A stretch of DNA of 18,625 nucleotides from CAYFPO01 sp964345035 (lineage in GTDB: Bacteria > Fidelibacterota > Marinisomatia > SCGC-AAA003-L08 > GCA-002704045). Position 1 is the first letter of the stretch. Each line of letters begins with the position of its first letter. The position numbers and the translations under genes are program-made. Shown here one piece after another: positions 5,705 to 13,284 of this stretch. The stretch spans positions 1 through 18,625 of the forward strand of contig CAYFPO010000033.1 in NCBI GenBank assembly GCA_964345035.1, given 5' to 3'. The notes beneath the pieces are model-generated. The model was not told the DNA's origin. It did not search any database and saw only the letters and a list, made by a program, of their open reading frames with translations.

Positions 5705-7849
5705 TCACTCCAGAATAATATTCACCAGTGATACAATATCCAGTATATTTAATATGCCGTCATAATTCAGGTCCGCAGCAGAAAACTGGGTGTCTGTCAA
5801 TCCTCCTGGATTCAAAATTTCATTCACCAGCATTACTATATCAAGTATATTGACAATTCCGTCAAAATTAATGTCTCCGGGAAGGATGGACTCCAATGAA
5901 ACAGAGATACATTCTCCATAGGTAATGGGCAGACCGATACCATCTACACTGGAAAATATGCCATTATCCAAACAAAGTTCAGTTGTTTCATATTCTGAGG
6001 TTGTATAGGATAATTCGGTAAGTAAATTTTCTCCCGGAGGAATTGTTGTACCGATCAGAGAAAATGCCAATACCGTTCCTTCCGGATTGGTGGAAATCAT
6101 AAACCCATTTTCTTCAGTAGTGCCGCCAAATGCTTCTTCTATATCAATAAGGTCAGGTGAATCGGTCACATCAAATTGGAATCCGGCAATATCTACTGTA
6201 TTGGTCAACCAGATTTCAATGACCTGTTCTGAAGTATTTATAGCCCCAAAACTCACAATTACCTCACCCAACTCACCGGTAATGGAAAAATACCCATTAC
6301 TGAAATCATTAACCAATGGATCATCAATTGAAGTGATCTTAATTTTGTAATCGTCATCCGGTACCAATGCCTCGGAGACCGTCCACATAAAATTGCCATC
6401 ACTCGGCGTAGAAGAGCTGATCGTAGAGACAAATGTACCATTTTTATATAGTTTGATGGATACCTGATCATCAAAATTATCCGACCAGGTCACTGCATGG
6501 GTGGAACCCATTTCCCATGCTTCACCGCCGTTTGGACTCGAAACCGTTACTTCAGCACTAAATCCTTCAGAAGTCCCGTCAATATACGTTACACCGGTAT
6601 TATTGGGATCCAGCCAGTTTTGTAATCTTGAAGACGGACTTCCTCCAAAATCCCATGCTTTGTCAAATCTGCCGTATCCCACATCATACTGCTGATCACA
6701 ATAACAATTCCAGTCATAACAATAATCGGTGTACATAAAACTTGCAACGCCAACAGTCCGATGATTTGGATCAAATAGAGGTGAACCGGAAGATCCGGGA
6801 TAAATTCTGCCAATATCAAACTGGAATTCCCAGTAATTATATGAACCATATACATAATCTTCAGTGAAGGAAATTTTCTTTATTTCTCCTCCAGGATGAT
6901 GAATACCTGTCGGGTCATTAGGTGTACTGGATGAACGGTTCCATCCGTTGTAATACGGATCGTAGGAATCCGGAATATCGTTGTTCAACTCCAGTAATGC
7001 AAAATCAGGGCCGTCACCACTTGCTCTGAGTATAGAACCGTTCATTGTATTACCGGATGGTCCGGTTGATCCGCCACAGGTGCTGGACTGGTATTTGAAA
7101 TAAAATATATAATAACTGGGACTTCCGCTGATGCAATGATTTGCAGTAAGGACATAGGGTGTGAGATCCTCTTCCACATTATTGACCAATGAAGCAGAAC
7201 ACAACCCACCTCCCATGGACATCCGAACCACAGAATTTACCTGATCCCACCAGGGGTCTGCTTCCGGGCATGCAACATTCAGATTGCAGTTATTCCGGTC
7301 CATATTTTCATTTGGATAATATCCCATAATATCCGTGAAGTCGTGGATTATTTTCCGGATATTAATCCTGGAGGGTTCTATAACATATTCCGGTTCAAAG
7401 ACTTCAAGGATGATCCTGCTGCCTTTTACAACCGATGTGGAAAATGTATTATTCAAATTGTTATTTTCAGATGTAAATGCTCCGATAACAACATCACTGC
7501 TCTCATTGTAAATAAACATTTCTACTCCCGGTGTAAGAAAAAAATCATTCATTTCCAATCCAATTGCCTTTGCATCCGGAGATTCAATTGCTAACAGATA
7601 TACATCACCGTTTTCTATTTGATAAGATTCTGCCTGGATGAAAAAATCAATACTGACTTCGTATTCATTTCCAAATACAAAATATCGGGGTGTATCTGTT
7701 AAAATTATCTTTTGTTCTTCTTCTGTAACAACCGATGGTATGGTTTCCTGTGATTTAATATCCATCCCGTGCGGTTGCCCTCCATGGTTGATCTGTCCCT
7801 GTATAATCACAGTACATACCAATAATGTTATTCCTATTTTCTGATTCAT
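5705..7849 (-). CDS. Secreted lysyl-endopeptidase-like serine protease with cohesin-like and dockerin-like modules
   Basis: The 714-residue protein begins with a signal-peptide-like segment (about 1-19) and a propeptide-like region to about 190. Then comes a trypsin-fold domain (about 195-415) of the Achromobacter lysyl endopeptidase type: H238 in 'LTANHC', D282 in 'PDFALLEL' and S354 in 'GSSGSPLF', so the catalytic triad is complete. Cysteines are frequent here, as in secreted proteases. Next is a Ser/Thr-rich 'SPNGGEAWEMGSTHAVTW' beta domain (437-525), a cohesin-like module (about 530-652, 'VDIAGFQFDV ... FSLIGTTIPPGENLL') and a terminal pair of dockerin loops (658-714). Both loops have D-x-N-x-D-G-x2-N-x2-D. 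There is no 'PNPFNP' sorting domain, unlike its neighbours. AAGGG seven bases before the ATG supports the start. It is monocistronic: a divergent hemW upstream and a terminator downstream. Confidence 0.92.
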   Translation of the reverse strand: MNQKIGITLLVCTVIIQGQINHGGQPHGMDIKSQETIPSVVTEEEQKIILTDTPRYFVFGNEYEVSIDFFIQAESYQIENGDVYLLAIESPDAKAIGLEMNDFFLTPGVEMFIYNESSDVVIGAFTSENNNLNNTFSTSVVKGSRIILEVFEPEYVIEPSRINIRKIIHDFTDIMGYYPNENMDRNNCNLNVACPEADPWWDQVNSVVRMSMGGGLCSASLVNNVEEDLTPYVLTANHCISGSPSYYIFYFKYQSSTCGGSTGPSGNTMNGSILRASGDGPDFALLELNNDIPDSYDPYYNGWNRSSSTPNDPTGIHHPGGEIKKISFTEDYVYGSYNYWEFQFDIGRIYPGSSGSPLFDPNHRTVGVASFMYTDYCYDWNCYCDQQYDVGYGRFDKAWDFGGSPSSRLQNWLDPNNTGVTYIDGTSEGFSAEVTVSSPNGGEAWEMGSTHAVTWSDNFDDQVSIKLYKNGTFVSTISSSTPSDGNFMWTVSEALVPDDDYKIKITSIDDPLVNDFSNGYFSITGELGEVIVSFGAINTSEQVIEIWLTNTVDIAGFQFDVTDSPDLIDIEEAFGGTTEENGFMISTNPEGTVLAFSLIGTTIPPGENLLTELSYTTSEYETTELCLDNGIFSSVDGIGLPITYGECISVSLESILPGDINFDGIVNILDIVMLVNEILNPGGLTDTQFSAADLNYDGILNILDIVSLVNIILE
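5708..5878 (-). other. Dockerin-like module of the serine protease
   Basis: Codes for residues 658-714. Two calcium loops, starting 'GDINFDGIVNILD' and 'ADLNYDGILNILD', each have D1, N3, D5, G6, N9 and D12 in register, followed by an 'IVxLVNxIL' helix. They are the last residues of the protein, the usual place for dockerins. Confidence 0.85.
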
Positions 7850-7940
7850 ATTTATTCCCTTATAAAATGTTAAATTAAGAAGTGGTAAAATTAGAAGATT
7901 TCTCAGGAATGGACAGCAGTCAGAATTGTAACAGTATATT
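7850..7940. promoter_or_regulatory. Divergent intergenic region between the serine protease and hemW
   Basis: 91 AT-rich bases separate the two divergent starts, so promoters for both must lie here or extend into the genes. The protease side has AAGGG at a good distance from its ATG; the hemW side has no clear ribosome binding site. I cannot assign promoter boxes. Confidence 0.5.
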
Positions 7941-9095
7941 ATGAATAATTCGAATTCTGTTGAAAAAGCAGGAATTTACATCCATATTCCATTCTGTACT
8001 GTAAAATGCAGATATTGTGATTTTTACTCCATAACAAACCGAGAGAGGGATATCCCTGAATTTATCAATACAATCATTTCTGAAATACAATTAGTCAGTA
8101 AAACCTTTAATCACCGTTGGGTCTTTGATACCATTTTCATTGGCGGCGGCACTCCATCACTCCTGAAACCCGAATGGATCAATAAAATATTACAAGTCTT
8201 ATGTGATAATTTTGAAATTTCCAATGGTGTGGAAATCACTATGGAAACAAATCCAGGGGAAGCACCACCGGAATTTTTAAACGGATTCCGTAAGGCAGGA
8301 GTAAATCGGCTATCAATCGGATTCCAGAGTTTTCAGCCGGAATTACTACAATTTCTTGACAGGATCCACTCTCCGGAAGATTGTTTTACTACATTTAATA
8401 ATGCCCGAATCTCCGGATTTGAAAATATCAATACAGATCTAATTTTTAATATACCAGGACAATCCATCCAAAGATGGCAGCAGGATATCCAATCGATCAT
8501 TGAATTACATCCGGAACATATTTCCATGTATTCCCTTACACTGGAACCAGGTACACCACTGGCGAAACAAGTACAGAGTGGGATTGTCACAATGCCGGAT
8601 GAATCTAACGATCATACCATGTATGATTGGGCATTGAATATTCTGCCTGAAAAAGGCTATCATCAATATGAAATATCCAATTTCTCAAAGAAAAAGAAAC
8701 AGTGCAGACATAATCTTCATTATTGGAATTTAGATCCCTATCTGGGTTTTGGTCCTTCGGCTCACGGATATGATGGTAAAATCCGATACTGGAATTCCCG
8801 GTCATTGGATACGTATATTCAACAATTACAAAAAGATGTTCTTCCAATTGATGGACAGGAATTACTCTCAGAAACGGACAAATTCAATGAATTAATTTTT
8901 AATGGATTAAGGCTTAATACAGGAATATCCATAGAATCCCTAAAAGAGCTTTTCCCTGCAGAAAATTTTGATGATTACCTGGATAAATATTTGAACACAT
9001 GGAATCAACTCCGGAATGATTCAGGTATATTGTCATTGAATTCTGAGGGAATTTTCCTTGCTGATTCTATTACATCCGATATGTTTATACATTAA
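7941..9095 (+). CDS. hemW: Radical-SAM heme chaperone HemW (coproporphyrinogen III oxidase-like)
   Basis: The 384-residue radical-SAM protein has 'IYIHIPFCTVKCRYCDFYS' at residues 12-30, with cluster cysteines C19-x3-C23-x2-C26. The residue two after C26 is Phe, where oxygen-independent HemN has a fourth cysteine. This is the usual mark of HemW. 'GGGTPSLL' (68-75), 'ETNPGE' (102-107) and a HemN C-terminal domain with 'CRHNLHYWN' and 'YLGFGPSAHGY' follow. HemW binds heme and delivers it to respiratory proteins rather than decarboxylating coproporphyrinogen. Length matches the family (E. coli 378). It is the only + strand gene here, standing alone between two protease genes. The ATG at 7941 lacks a strong ribosome binding site, but the motif spacing fits this start. 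Confidence 0.94.
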   Translation: MNNSNSVEKAGIYIHIPFCTVKCRYCDFYSITNRERDIPEFINTIISEIQLVSKTFNHRWVFDTIFIGGGTPSLLKPEWINKILQVLCDNFEISNGVEITMETNPGEAPPEFLNGFRKAGVNRLSIGFQSFQPELLQFLDRIHSPEDCFTTFNNARISGFENINTDLIFNIPGQSIQRWQQDIQSIIELHPEHISMYSLTLEPGTPLAKQVQSGIVTMPDESNDHTMYDWALNILPEKGYHQYEISNFSKKKKQCRHNLHYWNLDPYLGFGPSAHGYDGKIRYWNSRSLDTYIQQLQKDVLPIDGQELLSETDKFNELIFNGLRLNTGISIESLKELFPAENFDDYLDKYLNTWNQLRNDSGILSLNSEGIFLADSITSDMFIH

Positions 9096-9097
9096 AA

Positions 9098-9134
9098 AAA
9101 AACCCGACTCAAAAATATCTTGAGCCGGGGTTTT
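9098..9134. terminator. Bidirectional terminator between hemW and the C25 protease
   Basis: A stem of about 12 bp (arms at 9101-9112 and 9120-9132, ACTCAA/TTGAG core) separates the convergent gene ends. On the minus strand it is followed by nine Ts, a strong terminator for the protease; on the + strand by four Ts, enough for a weaker hemW terminator. Confidence 0.88.
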
Positions 9135-9152
9135 CCTGCCTTCAGAAAAAAA

Positions 9153-12100
9153 CTATTTCATTAAAACCATCTTACGGTTTAATATCCCATCATTGGACTT
9201 TAGTTGATACACATAAATTCCTGACGGGACAAGATTTCCTGATGAATTTGTACCATTCCATTGGATTGTATGGTATCCCAATGGTTTAACTTCATTAATT
9301 AAAGTTGTAACTTCCTTACCCATTAAATCCATTACAGTTAAACTTACATGACTGTCGGATGTAAGGGTATATCCGATAGTTGTTACGGGATTGAACGGAT
9401 TCGGGAAATTTTGATGCAATGTATAATTTTCGGGTAGTGCATCAAAATCTACAAGCACATTCTGACCATCTGTATTGGCAACTATAATTTCCGGAATATC
9501 AAATTCACCGGTAGTAGTGAATAGTTGGATATTATTTGTAATCACATTGCCTTCAATGCTGTAAATCAGAACTGTAAATACACCGTCAATTTCATTTACT
9601 GCTATATTCATATCCATATCCGGATTGATAGCCAGGTTTTCTGTTACAACTGTCAATTGAATTCCTGCAATTGGACCATCGGCTGAAATGTTTACTGAAT
9701 TGTCACCCATAAATATCGTTGAGTAATCCGCAGTTTCTGAGAATATCGGTCTTTCATTATCGAGAATTATATTTATTAATGTGATGATATCCAGAATATT
9801 GATTGTTTCGTCACCATTGACTTCTGCAGAACAATCTTCAAACTCTGATGCCGGATCTCCAAAATTGATAATGAGATTAACCATACGCACTATATCAAGA
9901 ATATTAAATGCACCGTCTGCATTCACATCACCGGAAACACAGTTATGGTAAATGGTTACTGCAAAGTTACTAATCCATTCATAATCTTCACCAAATTGGT
10001 CTGAACCACTGAAATGCACATCCACCGATGCTGTATGCCCTTCCGGCGCATCTTGTGTAACAGCAAAAGAAATCGGATCATCACTGACTGATATGCCATC
10101 TGGGCTGATATCAGAAAATGATACTGAGCCACCAAAATTATGGAGGAAAGGATCTTCTGATGTTGCATACGCTGACACATTTGATGCCGGATCCACTCCT
10201 ACATTTGATGCAGTAATTTCCATGGCTACATATTCACCCCAGTCAACCAATCCATTGTCATTACCTTCACCCACCAGATTAACTTCTTCAACTACTACGT
10301 ATGGGCCTTCCGGACTCATAGCCATTAAATCTACTTCATAAGGCATACAGTTAAAACCTGTTACGATCAATTTCATTTCACCTGCGTCATTAATTGGTTC
10401 ATCGAATGTAATCTGTGCCAGTCCAGAGGCATCAGCATATGCATACCCTTTCAGTACACCATCTTTCGACAATGCTGAAAGAGAGCCTTCCTGACCAGCC
10501 GATACTTCAAAATTTGTGGTACCGATCATCACAATATTCGGATGATCTACTATCAAATCTTCCGGTTCTGCAGTTCTAACCATTAATGAAGGGTCACCAA
10601 ATAAAGTCCAGTAGTTAGTTTCATATTCGCCAGATGATCCGTAAGAATCATTCATCTGCATACAGCCATTTGCAGATAATCCGCCATAGGTCCGTTTGAT
10701 ATTATCCTCATAAGTTTCAGCAAGTATATCATTAAATGCATCCTGACCTTCCATCGGGGGTGCCCATGCCTGATTCACTGTGGAGCCATAAAATGCCATT
10801 GCACCTGATGGTTCGCCGTCATTTGTAGCTCTCAGCCATGCTTCACCAAGACAGGTTCCATTTTGGAACGCTCCATTAACACACGCAACTGACCATATAA
10901 ACGGCAGTTTACCGTTATTTTCCAGATTATTTACATCAGAATTACACAACGGTGCCCCATTACCCCAACATTGATCAGAGCCATGTCCCGTATAATTGAT
11001 CACGGATACACCATTATTAATTGCATTCATTCCCTGGCTCACACTACCGGAGGGATCACAGATACTGGATGATTCTTCATAAGTAAAATCCCCCAGTACT
11101 TCATTGATATTTTCGACATGTTCGCAATCTATTTCACCATCATCACCCGGCCCTTGGTCCGAGGCAACACCTAATGATGTCATATACCAATCACCGCTGG
11201 GTGCCGGATACCGCTCATAATTGATGACTCTCTCTACCTGAGTGTTTACATGGGATGTATTTTCAGATGAAAATCTTCCTACAATTATTTCTGGATAAGA
11301 GTCATTCCCCTCAATAAATCCATAGGAAGGATCAGATGGGGCTCCACCCACCGTGAGAGATGGAACTTGACTGATATCTCCGACTAACAGTAGAAAAGTT
11401 AATCCGTTGGAATAATAATAATCTTCGACAAAATTCTTTATGGAATTTGCTGAGCCGCCGGCTTCAGTTACTGATACCATTTCAGTGGGAACACCCTTTA
11501 TATTTTTCCAATGAACAAGTGGTTCCATCTCATCCATAAATGACCCATAGGAAACCACAAGCATATTACCCTGTTCTGCTAATACCTCATATCTGTCCAC
11601 ATTAAAATTTTCAAAATGTTCAGAATACATATTTTCATATTCCTTTGTAAATGAGGGTATTTGACGGGTGAAATCCTTCACATTAATCCCAATCTGACCA
11701 GTAGTAATTACTTCAACTGTAATACTATGATACACTCTCAGTATTTTTTGTACCGGATTATACTGGAAAGGATATGCAATTACTGTTTGACCTCTGAAAT
11801 CCCGAAGGATATAAGGATCTCTTAAATCTGCTAATTGTCCCGGGAAAAATGCATCCTGTTCATAGATTTCTCCAAACTGAAAGGGGATATCATCCGGATT
11901 CATTGTTCTAAGGATGTTACCTTTGGATGGTGCTACAAAAATATTTGTATATTCTGTAAATTCAGCATTTAAAATATTAATTGCCATTTCATCAGAATCC
12001 GGGATGATCACGGAGGTCGTTAATTTTTCCAGATCCGGTGAATGAGCATCTAACATTGGTGTACCTTTTTCAGTTTCAACTATCACAGCGGTACCTTTAG

Positions 12101-12284
12101 TAGTGTTAACTTCAGTCATCCAGAACCCTTCAGTTTTAAAGGTCAATACGGAAGATTGAATATCTGAGCTTTCCAGTATAATTTCAGCATCCTTTGGACT
12201 ACCATTTGAAATAGGAACCCAGTTGCCGGCGGAAATAATGCCGATAATGCTTAATAATGTATAGATTGTATTTTTTGTGTTCAT
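9153..12284 (-). CDS. Secreted gingipain-like (C25) cysteine protease with dockerin-like and type IX sorting domains
   Basis: The 1043-residue protein has a signal peptide (about 1-19), a gingipain-type propeptide (to about 230) and a C25 catalytic domain (about 238-572). That domain holds 'LLLVGD', the catalytic His H434 in 'NYTGHGSD' and the catalytic Cys C468 in 'IWSVACVNGAF'; 'YWTLFGDPSL' closes it. Beta domains follow (575-780), then a dockerin-like pair (785-842). The first loop, 'GDVNADGAFNILD', is canonical; the second, 'AEVNGDETINILD', has E at position 1 and E for G. A cohesin-like remnant (about 860-945, 'PIAGIQLTVV') leads to the C-terminal sorting/FlgD-Ig domain (957-1043, 'QNFPNPFNPVTTIGY'). 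The latter suggests export by a type IX system and attachment or release at the outer membrane. AGGAG seven bases before the ATG supports the start. A strong terminator follows. Confidence 0.94.
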   Translation of the reverse strand: MNTKNTIYTLLSIIGIISAGNWVPISNGSPKDAEIILESSDIQSSVLTFKTEGFWMTEVNTTKGTAVIVETEKGTPMLDAHSPDLEKLTTSVIIPDSDEMAINILNAEFTEYTNIFVAPSKGNILRTMNPDDIPFQFGEIYEQDAFFPGQLADLRDPYILRDFRGQTVIAYPFQYNPVQKILRVYHSITVEVITTGQIGINVKDFTRQIPSFTKEYENMYSEHFENFNVDRYEVLAEQGNMLVVSYGSFMDEMEPLVHWKNIKGVPTEMVSVTEAGGSANSIKNFVEDYYYSNGLTFLLLVGDISQVPSLTVGGAPSDPSYGFIEGNDSYPEIIVGRFSSENTSHVNTQVERVINYERYPAPSGDWYMTSLGVASDQGPGDDGEIDCEHVENINEVLGDFTYEESSSICDPSGSVSQGMNAINNGVSVINYTGHGSDQCWGNGAPLCNSDVNNLENNGKLPFIWSVACVNGAFQNGTCLGEAWLRATNDGEPSGAMAFYGSTVNQAWAPPMEGQDAFNDILAETYEDNIKRTYGGLSANGCMQMNDSYGSSGEYETNYWTLFGDPSLMVRTAEPEDLIVDHPNIVMIGTTNFEVSAGQEGSLSALSKDGVLKGYAYADASGLAQITFDEPINDAGEMKLIVTGFNCMPYEVDLMAMSPEGPYVVVEEVNLVGEGNDNGLVDWGEYVAMEITASNVGVDPASNVSAYATSEDPFLHNFGGSVSFSDISPDGISVSDDPISFAVTQDAPEGHTASVDVHFSGSDQFGEDYEWISNFAVTIYHNCVSGDVNADGAFNILDIVRMVNLIINFGDPASEFEDCSAEVNGDETINILDIITLINIILDNERPIFSETADYSTIFMGDNSVNISADGPIAGIQLTVVTENLAINPDMDMNIAVNEIDGVFTVLIYSIEGNVITNNIQLFTTTGEFDIPEIIVANTDGQNVLVDFDALPENYTLHQNFPNPFNPVTTIGYTLTSDSHVSLTVMDLMGKEVTTLINEVKPLGYHTIQWNGTNSSGNLVPSGIYVYQLKSNDGILNRKMVLMK
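9759..9932 (-). other. Dockerin-like module of the C25 protease
   Basis: Codes for residues 785-842. Two calcium-loop motifs are separated by a longer spacer ('FGDPASEFED'). The first has all ligands; the second is partly degenerate. Unlike the serine protease, this pair is internal, followed by about 200 more residues. Confidence 0.78.
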
Positions 12285-12367
12285 TGATTAACTCCTATAA
12301 AATAAGATTTATTCTAATAATTCTGTTCAGGAGTTTACAGAGTTTCTAAAAACTGCACAACTTTCTA

Positions 12368-12391
12368 TGTCACATTTTACAAGGTGTTACA
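12368..12391 (-). promoter_or_regulatory. TGTRACA direct repeat upstream of the C25 protease
   Basis: Two heptamers, TGTAACA and TGTGACA on the minus strand (12391-12385 and 12374-12368), are spaced 17 bp centre to centre in the 139-bp gap upstream of the protease start. Each is a near-palindrome. A regulator site is possible, but chance is not excluded. Nothing else is evident in this gap. Confidence 0.3.
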
Positions 12392-12423
12392 ATAATTCTA
12401 ACTAATGCGTATATTTTAGTTTA

Positions 12424-13284
12424 TCAGTTCATTACAGGATGTATTGAAAGTGGTGTGGGAATAAAACACAAGATGAAGATAACCAAACAAATTACGCCTA
12501 TCAATTTATCCCTGAAAGTTAACTGATCCTCCTCATTGAGTATTGATGGATGTTTAACCGTGCGCATCAGCACTATGATGAGAAATGCCCATACCAGCCA
12601 TGAATAGGATAAGGTAAATCCCATGACAATTAATCCAATAAAGATGATTCTGGCAATATGGTCATGTTGATTGCCAAATAGTGCATAAGCAATATGACCT
12701 CCGTCCAGTTGTCCAATTGGGATGAGGTTGATCATTGTTATCAGGAGACCTATCCATCCTGCAAATGCAATGGGGTGGAGCATTATATCGCTGTTTTCAC
12801 TCAATTCAGGAAAAATGACTGCTGAAGCTGCCTTTAACAACAATGCATCCCCCAGGTAGAGGTTACTCTCAATAGTTGACAAATCAACAATTTCAGATAA
12901 AGTGAGCCCATAAAACAATACCGGGACAGCAACAATGAAACCAGCGATGGGACCGGCAGCACCAATTTCCAGCAATGCTCTTCGGTTTGGTATATTTCCC
13001 CCCATCCGGATAAATGCACCCATAGTCCCGAATATTGTAATCGGCGGAGGAATAGGAATAAAATACGGCAATGTGGCATCTACTTTATGATATTTTGCGA
13101 GGAAGTAATGTCCAAATTCGTGGCAGGATAATATGAGTAATATTGTGAATGAATACGGATACCCCTCTAAAATTAAATATGGATTCTCAAATATATTATG
13201 CCCGGACATTAATGCACCTGTGGCCAGTGTAGTAATAACTGTGGCGATAAAAAGGAGAATATGAATTCTGTATTTCGGGTTCAC
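12424..13284 (-). CDS. Site-2-type (M50) intramembrane zinc metalloprotease
   Basis: The 286-residue multi-pass membrane protein has the zinc motif HEFGH (H55, E56, H59) in 'LSCHEFGHYFLAKYH', the third-ligand motif N186-x2-P189-x3-LDGG ('NLIPIGQLDGGH'), and about seven hydrophobic segments. The family cleaves single-pass transmembrane substrates within the bilayer, often to release anti-sigma factors. No PDZ domain is inserted, so it is not RseP-like. It is closer to the EGY1/'HEFGHYFLAK' group seen in many bacteria. The start is GTG at 13284, overlapping the TGA of the beta-propeller gene by four bases (GTGA), so it is probably translationally coupled to it; the ribosome binding site is weak. 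The next in-frame Met (residue 26) would remove the first helix. It ends TGA TAA. Confidence 0.93.
   Translation of the reverse strand: MNPKYRIHILLFIATVITTLATGALMSGHNIFENPYLILEGYPYSFTILLILSCHEFGHYFLAKYHKVDATLPYFIPIPPPITIFGTMGAFIRMGGNIPNRRALLEIGAAGPIAGFIVAVPVLFYGLTLSEIVDLSTIESNLYLGDALLLKAASAVIFPELSENSDIMLHPIAFAGWIGLLITMINLIPIGQLDGGHIAYALFGNQHDHIARIIFIGLIVMGFTLSYSWLVWAFLIIVLMRTVKHPSILNEEDQLTFRDKLIGVICLVIFILCFIPTPLSIHPVMN

Noticed and set aside
7941..9095. Oxygen-independent coproporphyrinogen oxidase HemN
   Set aside because: The fourth cysteine of the HemN CxxxCxxCxC motif is replaced by Phe and the protein is of HemW length.
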